Origin: Peronospora farinosa
Taxonomy: Eukaryota > Oomycota > Peronosporomycetes > Peronosporales > Peronosporaceae
Reading direction: 5' to 3'
Assembly: GCA_947646735.1 (NCBI GenBank)
Contig: CANTFK010000991.1
Span: forward strand, 434,001 to 498,000
Length of the DNA: 64,000 bases
Below, piece by piece: positions 33,560 through 45,695 of this stretch. How positions within the stretch are numbered: position 1 is the stretch's first letter; each line of letters opens with the position of its first letter. A program made the translations under genes and the position numbers. Below the pieces are notes generated by a model that ran no database searches, had not been told where the DNA came from, and worked only from the letters and a program-made list of their open reading frames with translations.

Positions 33560-36500
33560 CTCTCTTAACATCATAGGTAGGTGGATGAGCCCTTGGCGCA
33601 GGGACTTCGTAAAAAAGCCCTGACCAACCTCTTGAATTTTTCTCATGAGCAACATGTTGCTCAGTTAGAGCAATTCGAGGCGGTTGTGCTCGGACAGCGT
33701 AGAATAGTGTCCGAGCAAACAGCTAAGCCATGGCTAACTCCATCAGTAAGGCTAAAGATGAGCTTTTGCGTGAGCAAGCTCGGAATGAGGCACTCAACAG
33801 AACTGTTAAGACGCTCTCGTCCCGGTCTAATCAGCCAAGGACCATTCGAATGGACGCTACGAAGTTTAATGGGACTGCCCACATACGATTGTCCACTGGC
33901 TTTTAGCCGTGGAGCAATGCGGTATGGTGAAGCTCATCGAAGACGACACCAGGATGGTGTCGTATGCCATGTCAAATTTGCGTGGCAAAGCGTCAGAGTG
34001 GGCTTATTCTGCGCTTATGACAAACTACGATGCGTTTCCATCATAAAAGATCTTTAAGGCAAAGATTCGCGCTATGTATCAGCCGCCTATAAATGAAGTA
34101 TAATTTCAGGCGCGCTTCTTTGGAGCACGACAAGCGAAACTTTCTCTGCAAGAGTATGTGCAGGAGATGCGTTCGCTGTCGGCGTCCATTAACGAGGAGC
34201 CGATACCGAAACGTATCAAGGTGGCCACGTTCATGAATGGACTACGGCGCAGCCCATCGCGTCAGGCCCTTTTTAAAAAAGTGCCAAAGACGATGGAAGA
34301 GACAATTGACATTGCCATGGTTGAGGAGAAATCCTACAACAGCGCCTCGGCGACAGCCTATTGCAGGCCGTCGTCCGAGAAGTCTGATGCCACTCCAATA
34401 GAGTTGGGTAATGCAGATGTTATCTGCTACAAGTGCGGCAAGCGCGTCATATGATGAATCGCCGCTATGCCAAAATTAATGGTGGTGCTAAGGCATCCAG
34501 AAAAAATGCTTATCACCCGAAGGGAGGTGCGAAGAATCAGCGTGCGCGACGCACGGGTTCAGCGCCTGCCCAAGATGGTCGGGAAATGCGGGAGCGGAGT
34601 TGGGGCGGGATGCCCTAATGTCGCGGACTCTGAAGCTACCCCTAAGTTTGGAGTGATCGAAAAAATGGGTAGCATAGTCCCTGAGGTTCCGAAAGGTCGA
34701 CCTCAACCCTTCTTGGGTGGCTAAATAGCAGCCATGGATTGACTGACGTACACGCACAGTCGCTAACTCTACGCAGGACACCAGAAAGGATGTGCTCTTG
34801 CGAAAGGCTTATGTGTCTGATGCTGTGTCCAACACAGTCGAGGGTGCGATGATGGTATGTCAATCGGCACAAGGAATTACCCAGCTCGTTGAGCCTGTAG
34901 TAGTTGGAAGTGTCCTGACAGGAAGTTAGGTGACACATATTCTTAACCATCTTGAAGAGACTAGTGTAGTGGATGAGGCGATAACAAGTAGTCATGCTTT
35001 TAATAGTCCTGCACAGAGCCGAGAGCCTGTGGCAGTTAATAGTGGGCCGAATGGAAGGCAAGCGCTACAAGAACTGACATAGAGTCATGAGTATGGTGCG
35101 GTTGGAAGGAGTGCGTTGGATATAACAGCAACGATACCTTCTTCCAGGTCAAAGGTCGTGGTGACTCGAAGAACGAGCACCAGACGTATTAAGACGATCA
35201 AGGACACGTCGAAACGAGTAACCCTTGGATCAGTCTCGGTCCAAGAGGACGGACCTACGAACGAGTGTTTAAGGCCGTCGGAGACAAAATGCCGGAGGCA
35301 TCCTCAGTTGAGGTGCTCCAACTTGTATTGGCATCTGCCGAGGAGATAGTAAATCTCTCGGAGATGACGTGGGATCTGTTCCTGTCCGAACTAAAGGAAG
35401 GAAAGATCCACGCGATAGTCGCACCAGTTCCAGAAGAGAACGTGGTGGAATGTTGCTCGTCGTCCACAATGAACGAGAGCGTCTTGAAAACCGACAAGAA
35501 GAAGCAATTTGCTTCTCAAGGCTGGGATGCCTTGAAGGAAAGCCCGTTTTATGATGTTCTGTAATAACACCGTGATGTGTTTCCAACAGAAGTGCCGAGC
35601 CGCCTACCGGCCGATAGGGGAATCAGGCACAAGATTGACCTGGAACCTGTAACCTGGCACCAAGTATTGTGTGACCAGGCAATGACGTTGCCGAAGGAAC
35701 AAGTCGATTAAATCGATGAGTTCTTCGACAAGCGAGCTAAGTCGGGAGACGTACGTGAGAGCAAGTCGCCTCACTGCATCCCGACCTTCTGTGTGCTTAA
35801 AGCAACAGGTGGATGGTGCGCGGTTCATGCCTATAACAAGCTGAACACGACCACCATTCCGGCGCAAATGCCGATCCCGAGGAGAAGATTTCTTGTTGAA
35901 CTCCATGGGAAAGTTAACTATCTTTTCCGCGTTGAATTAAGGGATAGCTACTATCAAGTTCTCATGAGAGACACTGGATGTAGCTAAAACGGCAGTAAGC
36001 ATATGCTGTGGGAGTGGCTTGTGATGCCACAAGGGTTGAAAAATGCTCTGGCAACATTCAACCGAGTGGTGACTCACGTGATGCGTCAGCACCGTGCCTA
36101 CGCACCCCATTACTTTGACGACGTATTCGTGCATAGTAGAGCCGAGGACGGTCTGAGCGCAATAGAGTCGCACAAGCGTCCTTTAGACGCTGTTTGGCAG
36201 ACTCTGGGTGACGCAAAATTGTACGTTAACTTGCAAAGGTGCGTCATAGGGGTCCCCAAGACACCTGTGCTATGCTGCATAATGGGTACACAAGGTGTAC
36301 GAGCAGATACAGAAAAGATGAAGGCTATCAAGGAATGAACACTTTAACGACAAGTGAAGGATCTGCGCAAATCCCTTGGACTCTAATTACTTTCATAAGT
36401 ATAGCAAGAGTTATGCGGAGCGGACTAAGCCAATGATGCAGAATGGGCTTGGTCAAAGGAGCAAGTAGATGCGTTCACATCAGTGAAACAATCTCTTGTA

Positions 36501-37019
36501 GAGGCACCGATCTTGGCATTGCCAGACGCGTATTTGCCTTCTAGCTTCGTCTGCGATGCAAGCAATTTTGCAATCGGCAGCGCGCTCATGAAGAAGGATG
36601 ACAACGGCGTTGACCGTGTGATTTCGTATCAGTCTCGGCTTTGAAAGCCGCAGAGCTGGATTACCCTGTGCATGGCAAGGAGCTACTTTCAATTAAGTAT
36701 GCTCTTGTAAAGTTTCGTGTGCACCTCTTGGGTACCGACCATTTGTGGCTTATACGGATCACGCATCACTGTGGACCGCTATAACTTCATCGCATCGCTG
36801 GAGAGATGGCTAACATTCTTCTCTGAATTTAATTTAAAAGTTGAATATAAGCCAGGTAAGTCGAATGTCTTGGCTGACGCTTTATCGCGCAGACCATATT
36901 TCGAGGCAAGTCACCAGGAAAGTGTGTCTCGTGCTAAGGTACAAGTCGAGTCGTCAACATTGGCAGCCATGATGGCCTACCATGTGACGAGCTCAATGGC
37001 ACCCGATATTAAGGAGTGA
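33560..37019 (+). pseudogene. Decayed gypsy gag-pol (left copy)
   Basis: Broken frames show gag at 33581-34450, ending in a damaged zinc knuckle (CYKCGK). The protease region is mostly deleted. RT fragments run 35600-36340 ([43 protein letters not shown]) and RNase H is at 36450-37019 (ending FNLKVEYKPGKSNVLADALS). There is no integrase: the element is cut by an LTR at 37181. Many stops and frameshifts rule out activity. Confidence 0.88.
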
Positions 37020-37180
37020 TACAGTCAGGACGAACATGTGGAGAAGTGCCAAGGAAATTAGGGCACAAAGAGATATATGAACCGGGGGCAAGAGAGTCTT
37101 TGGTCACTACCTAGAGGGATTGACAACAACACGGCCTCGCAGATCCTCAACATCATACCAGGCCCCAGCATCATGAAGAA

Positions 37181-38012
37181 TGTAAGGACCCAACTATGCA
37201 GAGCCGGTACAGGCCCCAAGGTTCAAGGTCCCTAAGGTCCAAGGGCCCAGGGTGCAGGAGCCCAGGGTACAAGGGTCCCAGGGTACCAGGGCCCAATGCC
37301 AGAGGGTGCAGAAACGGTACACAGAACCCCGAAGGTTACAGAAAGTACAGGTACCAAAGAGCCAGTTTCCCTCCAAGCGTCGACACGTGACACTATCCAG
37401 GGCGAAGGGCAGGGTTACGCAAGAAAGAACATACAAAGTATAAGATAAATAGACACACTCGAATTTACTTTACACGTGGAGGCTCCAAGCGCCCCTTCCA
37501 AGATTCTACGTCGCTACACCTCTTCCGGACGGGATACCTTTTGCCCCCCCCCGACGTCAGTAGGTGTTAGACGGCTCAAGCTACACAAGTTGAGTCTCAG
37601 GATAGTTGGCCTGAGGTGTCAAGTAAGTGTCAAAACACCCAACATCCGCTACAGGAAAGGGTTTCCCTACGGGGAACAAGAGAAAGGGGTCCAAGGACCA
37701 AGAAACAGTTAGACATCGAAAGGGGTACATAGTACCAGGTGCATTGCTCTCGACCCAGTCGATTGAGACCAAGAAACCCTGGTCCCGAGTGAAGTATATC
37801 CACTCGTGGGCTCACAAGTCCCTCCATACAAGACCAAGTCGTTAAGTCTTCTGCATCTAACGAGGAGCAAGACCAGCCAAGCCGACGGGTACAGAAGGTG
37901 AGACTCAAGGTTGAAGCGACACGGTATTGGGGTACCCCCTCCGTAAGTCGGCAGTCCGGTGCTGTGTGTGTTTGTGGTTCTCTCACGTTGCTTAAGAATT
38001 CACTCCACCACA
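37181..38012 (+). repeat. 832-bp LTR of a second gypsy family (5' LTR)
   Basis: Starts TGTAAGGACCC, ends CTCCACCACA, and is followed after one base by TGGTGCGCGTGCCCGG, which looks like a primer-binding site complementary to a tRNA 3' end. A degenerate run of CCCAGGGT-type units lies near 37225-37300 and a run of nine C near 37545. Its sequence recurs inverted at 47114-47944 with about one indel and a few substitutions. Confidence 0.75.
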
Positions 38013-39699
38013 ATGGTGCGCGTGCCCGGCTCCGGGAGACGCGGTATTTTACCGTGAGTCTTACGAAGAAGAAAAGACAACGGTCAAGAGTACCAAGGGA
38101 AGACCAAAACACTGTAAACCGGATCTCCATTGATCAAGAAGGAAGAAGTATCGGAGGACCTGCAGAGCCCGGGGAGGAGCTCTGCTATTGAGGTCAAGGT
38201 AGAATATGAAGAAAATCCACAAAATCGTTTCCCATTCGTCTTCATTGAAGAAGACAACATGGTCCATAATAAATTATACGATCCAGGGGTCCCAATTTTG
38301 ACAGCTAAAGCTAAAAAACAAGGGACCTCGAAACAAGTCTTCTAAGCCACTACACAAGCAACATCGGTGCCCACGAACAAGAAATAGAAGAATGCCAAGT
38401 TGAAGTCACCGAGAGGCGGAGACATGACGGACGAAAAGGGAGAGAGCCAAGGTGTGGCTAGCAGGGACTGGAACGAAGAGGACCTGGAAGAAGCATATCA
38501 CCAGAGTAAATTGAAGAAGTTTTTCGAAAGGATCCGGTGATGAAGAAGCTCAAGGTCAAGCTACTAGACCAGGTCCATGGCCTGATAATGGCCCTTCTCA
38601 TCGCAACGACAGACCTGGAAGTTCTAAAGGCCCTGATGAAGCTGCTTCACGAAGCCGGGATGGACGCTGGGAATTTTACTGCTGAGACCCTCTTTGATTT
38701 TGGGTTCGAGACCCTAAAGAAGACCCTGGTAGCCTTGCATGGTCATATTAAGGCGTTAGTGGACGAGATTCCCCACAAGGAGGTACCCCTCATGTGGGCA
38801 CATCTGCTATTCCTAACCTAGGCGCTTCAGCAGGTTCCCACGATGAATCATCACCGAGGTCCCAGTACGAGTCGGCCACTTCGTCTATGACTCGGCCCTA
38901 ATGGATACCGTGGATCGGATGCAGCTGGGGCCAACCGGTGCAGCCTTGCTCGAAGCACAAATTCGCGAAACAGAAAAGATGGATGCAGCGATCCCGAGAG
39001 CCCAGCTACAAGCACGTGAAGATATGACAGGGGCCCGGTGTAAAGTGGAGCCAAGGTCGCCGGGGGTAGACTCAGATCAAAATGTAAAGCCTGAGGCAGG
39101 GTACCCTGGTGTGATCCAGTCATATATCGAAATGGCAATGGCTCTTCCTAATGGCTAAGATCAAGTGTAGTATCTTTTCTGAACAGCGTGAAACACTGGA
39201 TTCCCCTTACTTTTAGTTGGAAAAATTTCTCATTCATTTTTAGAATTTTCATCGACACTAGCTTGCTAGTGTTGACGAAACGGTCTCCGGGGGATTCACA
39301 ACTTCCCCCGCGAGGCCAACCACTACACCTACCCTTCCTGCTTTATATTAGTCATTCTTGTACCTTCCGACGCTCCTTTGGCTCAGATCCATTCATGCGC
39401 GTCACAAGTTAGATGACGAGGCATTTGGATACCTTTATATAGTCATAGTTACTCCCGCCGTTTCGTTCCTAGATGAGCAGGGGCCCACCGAAATGCATCG
39501 GACAGGGGACAGATCATGAGGAGCCGAGTGCCACTTTACCCCGGCCCCTCCTAGAGCAAATCACCTGAAGTCACCACGTGAATGTTCGGATGTGGACATG
39601 GGGTCGGCAGAGTCTTCTAATGAAGAATACGATCCGGATGATTTGACGTTTCTGGCTACCTCGACACGAGCGACTGTGGCCACGGCTACAGCGGGTGGA

Positions 39700-40805
39700 G
39701 ACCCTACTGTTATTCCATATACGAGTGTCGGCCTTATCAGGCATAAAAATATTTAACGGAAGGGACCATGATGAGTACCGTGCCCGAAGCTGGAGCTCCA
39801 AAGTGAAGATTGCATTTATCCGAGACCAGGCCCTAGACAGTGAGAAATGTCTTATTTTTGGGCGCCTTCTCACGGGTCCAGCGCAAAATTGGTACCGACA
39901 ACTGGGTCGGACGGTACGTGGCGACTGGAAGCGAATTTTGCAAGAATTTTTAGCCCACTTCTACGGCTTAGGTGTGTCTGTGGTCCGGCAGTATTATCAC
40001 GCCAGGAAGAGATCCAACGAGTCAACACTGTATTATTTGTACCGTTTGAATGTGGTGGGGCTCAGGGCCAAACTGAAAATTAAGACTGGCCCCCTCAGGT
40101 GAAACGTGAGCATGTGAAACACTACGTGGACACGATGGAAGATCGAGCATTCGAGGACCAGCCCACCATGCTCAAAATTTCGGATGCAGATGGCCTGAAA
40201 GAAGTTCTGCTAGCTCGCCAGCGAGCGAAGGCGCGTCACGGAAATATTATGTTCGGTTCCAGCAAGTTTCGTCAAAGGACCCCGACTCCCCCGACCGAGA
40301 ATATACCAAAAACCAACCAAGATGTCCTGTCCAAGCCATAAGAGCTACATAGGGAAGTGAAGGTGAGCAAGAGTCCAGCTCCAGTGGATCTGAGCGGGAT
40401 GGAGACCTGAGACGAATTTATGCGGCGGCGACCAAAGCCCACACTGGTAGGACTCGGGACGTGGATGTACCTCGAGACAATCAGGACCCGAATCCGGATC
40501 GGGGCCGATGTGCGCCGGAGGGCCCCGGACAAAGACCGGGCCCAGAGGCCCCGCTGACGAAGTGTACCCATTGTGGATCCAAGAAGCATCGGGACCTGGA
40601 CTGTCGGAAGCGGCTAGTCTGCGAATGATGTGGAAAGAAGGGCCACCCGGCCGACCGCTGCTTATTTGTGTGTCGTGGCTGTAACGAGGTCCACGAAGTG
40701 GACAAGTGCCAGATGGAAGCGTTGTACAACTCGATTTGCCAATGGTACAACCCGACCAAGCACGCGGGGCAGCTGCCGGAGGCCGCCGAGAAGATGCCAA
40801 ATTAG
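39700..40805 (+). pseudogene. Gypsy gag remnant with zinc knuckles
   Basis: Retroviral-type gag core (FNGRDHDEYRARSW, GPAQNWYRQLGR, LQEFLAHFYG) broken by a stop near 40100. Cys/His clusters (CTHCGSKKHRDLDC, then CGKKGHPADRC) follow in frames separated by frameshifts. Confidence 0.75.
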
Positions 40806-41064
40806 GAAGATCGCCGGGTTTGAATCTGGTACGAGCCGAGCGTTCTAATTAATACATAATTATGCATTTGTGGAGAACAATCCGGCGGGCAATGTCGTTA
40901 AGGCGAAAGAATTGGTTGGAAATACATCAGACTTTTGTATTAACTCTTTAGCTGTTGTGGCCAATGCACGTATATCCGATGAATATGCACGGGAAGAGCC
41001 GGTGATGCTGCTAGATAATTGCCGGGATAATTAGGAGGATACTGGAAAAATCATACCCCAAAAA

Positions 41065-41275
41065 GTGATTCAAACAGGCCAAGGCCTCTGGGAAGGTCAT
41101 CAATACCCGCGCGACTCTGCCCTCGATTCCGGTGCCGAGGTATCTATTTTAGATATCGCCTTTGCTTGTAAGGTAGGCTGCCAGATCGATACGAGCGAAA
41201 TACAAGAGTGTGTGGTTATTGGGGAAGTAGTATACACCACGGAAGAACGAACAAAAGCGTAGATAACGTTGAACG
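41065..41275 (+). pseudogene. Gypsy aspartic protease remnant
   Basis: DSGAEVSILD active-site motif followed by recognisable strand segments, ended by a stop near 41262. Confidence 0.6.
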
Positions 41276-42152
41276 GGGTACTAGTATATTTTTTCGATGT
41301 TTGAATTGATTCCCTAGTTGGTCAGGGTGCACTTTTGGGTTGAATTTATGGTTCCAGCCGGAATACGATTGGACATGGCAGATGGAACTATCTGCTCACC
41401 AGATGAAGAGTAAATCTAGTTTTTAGGTCGCAAGACCTTATATAGCGGACACATTTCTGAAGTAAAATTGAGCCAGTATGTGAATTTGCTAGTGACCAAG
41501 TACGTGGAGGTTCCGTTGAAGAGATCTGTATCAGATTAGTGGAAATTATGGATTACCCGTGGAGACCGATGAGTGATGACAATGGTATAGAAGTATGAAT
41601 GGCGCCAGTGTAAAGGATTTTCAATGTTAGTGACGACAATTAAAATTGGACAATGATAATAAACTTGGAATTTTGCGGACCAAGGACCGGGTTTCTTGAA
41701 CTCAAGGATTTGTGTCATTGGATTACAGGAGGTATGCTTAGTGGCATAACCTAGCCTACCAAGCTACCACTGACGAAGAAGACTCCGAATCTTTCCAAGG
41801 AGAAGAAGACCAAGGTCCCATGGTCGAAATTCTTAGTATAAGACACCAGAATAAAACAATTTACGAACAGTGGCCCAAGCTTCAGTGGTTACTACAGTGC
41901 TGGGTGTAAATCCGAGGGGCCCCGAGTCAGCATTGCCTGACTCGGAGTTAAAGAAGGCACTTTCGATAGGAACCAGCAGGAGTCAGCCTGGGCATAGAAG
42001 CCACAAGAGATGACGTGCTCGAAATGGAGGATGTACAATCGCGGATGGGCCGACAAGATAATAGAGCCGACGACCAGTTCTGCGTCCATGAGACTGGAAA
42101 TCTAGGCGCAGAAGACATTGACAAAAGCTGGTCGATCATCCCTGAGGTCTCC

Positions 42153-42613
42153 TGTAATGAGGCACCCTCCGACTATACTGATTACAGTATAGTCTACTTT
42201 CACTGATTACAGTGAAAGCAGGTGCCTCAATTATCTCTCTTACACAAGAGGCAGAGGAAGCTTTACTTCTAAACAAACGCTTAGAAGTAGAGGAAAAGAA
42301 AACTGTATTTAATATAGTTAACTATCTTAATAAAACTAATCTGTTATAACCTATGTTAACTATATTAAACTACAACTATGTATGTTGACAACTTGCCCTC
42401 CACTCATTGCGCGCGTCCATCGGTCATTGGTCAGCGCGTTGGTTGATATGATGGCCCATATCAACCAATGAGAGGGCATCTCCAACTTTAAGGAGATCTA
42501 GGAACAATATTATAAGAGAAGGTAATATTGTCAAAATATTATTAGTTATAATAATATTTTTATTGACACTTCATATAAGTGTCAATATTATGTAACGGGC
42601 TCGCCCCGTTACA
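42153..42613. mobile_element. Solo LTR with 5-bp target duplication TCTCC
   Basis: A 461-bp insertion starting TGTAATGAGG and ending CCCCGTTACA, flanked by TCTCC at 42148-42152 and 42614-42618. It is built of inverted repeats. A 9-bp stem (TGAGGCACC at 42158 with GGTGCCTCA ending 42229) encloses two perfect hairpins, 42171-42194 and 42197-42218. Further stems include TTGGTTGATATG/CATATCAACCAA and a terminal TGTAACGGG/CCCGTTACA pair. It interrupts the decayed gypsy element between protease and RT. Confidence 0.88.
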
Positions 42614-42624
42614 TCTCCCCTTCT

Positions 42625-42962
42625 ACAGACGAAGTTACGATGAAATATATATAAATTCCAGACCCTGGCGAAACTTCGAAAGAGCAAATGGACGGTCTAC
42701 GACAGATAATTCGGCGGAAACGACAACTGTTGATGGGAAAAGGCAACGCGTTCCCACCGGAAGCCTGAGGAGCGGTGTGCGACATCGATGTGGGAAACGC
42801 ACGTCCAATTTCCCAACGTGTACGGAAAGTGGCCCCTCACTTTAGGGAGAAAATTTCGGAACTCACCAAGAACCTGTTATCATCTAAGATTATCCAGCAT
42901 GCTACCTCCCCATGGGACAGCCCAATTGTGATCATCGTCAACAAATCTGCTGAGCTTGAATA
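42625..42962 (+). pseudogene. Gypsy RT N-terminal fragment
   Basis: Contains HFREKISELTKNLLSSK and SPWDSPIVIIVNKS, the usual RT entry region, and stops where copia sequence begins. Confidence 0.65.
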
Positions 42963-42964
42963 GG

Positions 42965-44390
42965 CTGGAACAAGATGGATGAAACTTTCTCAAGCTCGAG
43001 CAGCAGCAATGCGCTTGACTTAAATTGGGTGATTTGCCACTGCACTTAGTAAAAAATCGTGGACGTTATCGTCTCACATCCTTAGCTATCTCTGTGAGCT
43101 AAGTGAAGCCTCTTTCACGTGACAATGAGCGATTTTTTGCGTTATGGCATACTCGCCTTGGTCATATAAATTATGGGGCCTTCCAGCGGATGATAATAAA
43201 ACAATACAGTGCAATGGTTTGGCAATGACTGGTAACGTTAGTACTCCGAGAAACTGATATTCCTTATGCAGCGAATGTCCTACAAAAACTTAGTAACTAC
43301 TCGGTTGTGCTACATTGGTGTGGTTACGTATGACGGGTATAAAAACTTCCAGCTTATTCAAGATGAGGCTACACGTTACGTATGGGGCTTTTTACTTCAA
43401 TAAAAAGGAGAGGCTACTACTGTATTATTTTATCGTTTGACATGGCTTATTGTACAAGGCCATCACATCCAAGCGTTCCGCTATTTGAGAGGATCTTCAG
43501 ACTACGGACTACTTTGGGCATTGTCCGACAAGACAATAGGGCCGAAGGATGTGTATGTAAATGCATTAAGAACTACCTTTGACGTGCAGATTGTGGCATA
43601 TGCGGATGCTAATTTAAGAAATGAAAGAGATGATCGACACTCTGTCACTGGAATGTACTGCAATTGGAGGGTTGTACTTACGCATATACAAGCCATAAAC
43701 AAATATTGATTACTGAAAATACATGCTGTTCCGGGTTTATGGCTGCGGCTGAATGCAGCACTATGATAATGTGGACGCACAATATGTGTAAAGAGCTTGA
43801 GGTTAGTAGCAAAAGAACCATTCAATATGAAGATAATCAAGCGGCTATAAAAGTGATCGAAGCAAACACAGGGGACTATAAATTGAAGAGTGTAGATCTC
43901 AAGTACCACAAGATAAGATATTATGTGGATAACGACGAGTTTGCTTTGGTATACTGCCCTTCAGAAGACATGCTGGCAGACATTTTAACCAAGCCTCTTG
44001 GCCCTACGCAATTTAAGAAGTTACGGCACATATTGAATTTTGTACCAGTGCCTACGACTACCACACCACAAGACATTCGAGACAACGAAGTGGGAGTTTG
44101 ATGAAGTACAAGATGTCGTGCCTCTGATTCTAGGTGGGAGATCGAACAGTTAGTCGTATGATGCTGGGATGCATCATTACAGTTGACAGTTGAGGTATAC
44201 CTGTTAGTATCTATTGTAGTCTAGTCTAACAAAGGGGGTTGTCACCTACGAGGTTTTTACCTCCTCAATCCCAAAGTTGCTCAGTGGGAAGCAGGTGTTC
44301 CCTGTTATACTCTGTATTGTTCACCCTACATAACGGCGACACTCACCTGCGCAGTGTGAAAATGTGACAGTCAAGTATATATAAGACTGT
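42965..44390 (+). mobile_element. Ty1/copia fragment inserted in gypsy RT
   Basis: The RNase H domain of a copia element (AYADANLRNERDDRHSVTG, then YEDNQAAIKVIEAN and YCPSEDMLADILTKPL) sits between two halves of a gypsy RT. Only the 3' part of copia pol remains and it is frameshifted. The gypsy frame resumes with CIDYRMVNELTRL right after it. Exact ends are estimated. Confidence 0.7.
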
Positions 44391-45420
44391 GCATCGATTA
44401 CCGGATGGTGAACGAGCTGACACGCCTGATGGTGTACCCTATGCCTCTCGTTAACGAATTGTTTGAAAATTTGGACAAAGCATTATGGTATTGTTCGCTT
44501 GACATGGCCAGTGGTTTATGAATAGTTAGCATGACTAAACGAGCTCGTTTGATTTCGGCATTTGTGACTCCGTTGGGGTTGTTCGAGTGAAGAAGTATGC
44601 CGTTTGGACTAAAGAATGCGCCGCAGATCTATCAGCGGATGTTATATGATGCTTTATATGAATTTCTTACGATATCCTCGAAGCCGGGCTCTGACAAGAA
44701 AGAGGACCTGTTTGAAGTGGGCCATCCCGAGGGAGACCTAAAGAAGACGTAGGTCCTATATGGACGACATTTTGGTGACCTTGGAGTTATGGGATGACTT
44801 ATGCGTGAAAGTGGAACGACTTTTGGATGTGCGTGACAAGTGGAAGTTATCGATCAGCGCGGTCAAGAGCTCGTGGGGCTTTCAAAAGGTAGATTATCTT
44901 GGCCAACAAGGATAGGCGGAAGGTTGGAGGCCCACCCCAAGTACTGTAAGTACTTGGTGGATCTACCATTTAACACCGCATTAAAAGCTATGCAGTCGTT
45001 TCTAGAGAGTCACAATTATTTCAGTAGGTTCATAGAAAAATACTCAATTTATGCGCCAATATTGTACGAGCTAAGGGAAGTGAATTATCACGTATTACGA
45101 AACCGAATAAGAAGGACTGGGTACATACAGGAAAATGACCAGGAGGTGGACCGATGGGCCCGGGTGCAGGTGGCAATTGAAGTGTTTAGGAATAAGATCG
45201 CCACTGCCCCAATCCTCCGCCATTTCGATCCAGACCGGGAACCTGTCATTATCGTCTATGCTAGCGAGTGGGCCATCTCGACGCCCCTTGTACAGAAGTA
45301 TGAAGGTGTATATATGCCAGTGACTTTCACGTGTCGGACATTGAAGCCAAATGAAATAAACAATGGCTATCAAGTACTTCTACCAAACCTAAACATGCAT
45401 TTATTGTACTACCTGGTGGT
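44390..45420 (+). pseudogene. Gypsy RT and RNase H remnant
   Basis: CIDYRMVNELTRLMVYPMP, MPFGLKNAPQIYQRML and the YMDDIL catalytic motif mark RT; PILRHFDPDREPVIIVYASE marks RNase H. Stops and frameshifts are frequent. Confidence 0.75.
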
Positions 45421-45651
45421 ACTACTAAGCTATTGCCCCGACTCATTGGACCATTTACGGTGGTCAAGGAGGTTGGAGACCTAAATTATAGGCTCACTTT
45501 CCCACCGTATATGAAGAAGCACCACGCATTTTCACGTGGGTCGTCTGAAACGGTACGTTATCCAGAACAAATCACATATCCGCATCACTATAACGAGACC
45601 GATGATGATGTCGACTGTGAGTCAAATTTTTTGCCAATCAAGCGACGTTGA
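45420..45651 (+). pseudogene. Gypsy integrase C-terminal remnant
   Basis: PRLIGPFTVVKEVGDLNYRL is the GPY/F module at the end of integrase. The integrase core expected before it is absent, so an internal deletion joins RNase H to this segment. Confidence 0.65.
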
Positions 45652-45695
45652 AGCCAAAAATCCTTCCGTCGACGATGAGAGGCTCGGCAAAGGCC

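Larger units (their letters stand above)
33350..38012. repeat. Left arm of the large inverted repeat
   Basis: The reverse complement of 47114 to about 52070 matches this interval. The inner part (about 35.5-38.01 kb) and the gag N-terminal part are almost identical, down to shared frameshifts and stops. A middle part (about 34.4-35.5 kb) is clearly more diverged. Relative to the right arm this arm lacks about 340 bp in the protease region near 34.7 kb. Confidence 0.9.
38014..45655 (+). mobile_element. Body of a decayed Ty3/gypsy element (inverted-repeat spacer)
   Basis: Follows the 832-bp LTR in the same orientation. The order is leader and unrecognised gag N-terminal ORFs (38.1-39.2 kb), gag (39.7-40.8), protease (41.07-41.27), first part of RT (42.6-42.96), second part of RT and RNase H (44.4-45.4), then the integrase C-terminus (45.42-45.65). 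A solo LTR and a copia fragment interrupt it. No plus-oriented 3' LTR was found. Confidence 0.75.

Noticed and set aside
37196..38345. ORFs of 60-166 codons in the 832-bp LTR, its leader and the inverted copy
   Set aside because: They fall inside a non-coding LTR with a simple repeat and are mirrored by the inverted copy; no protein family features.
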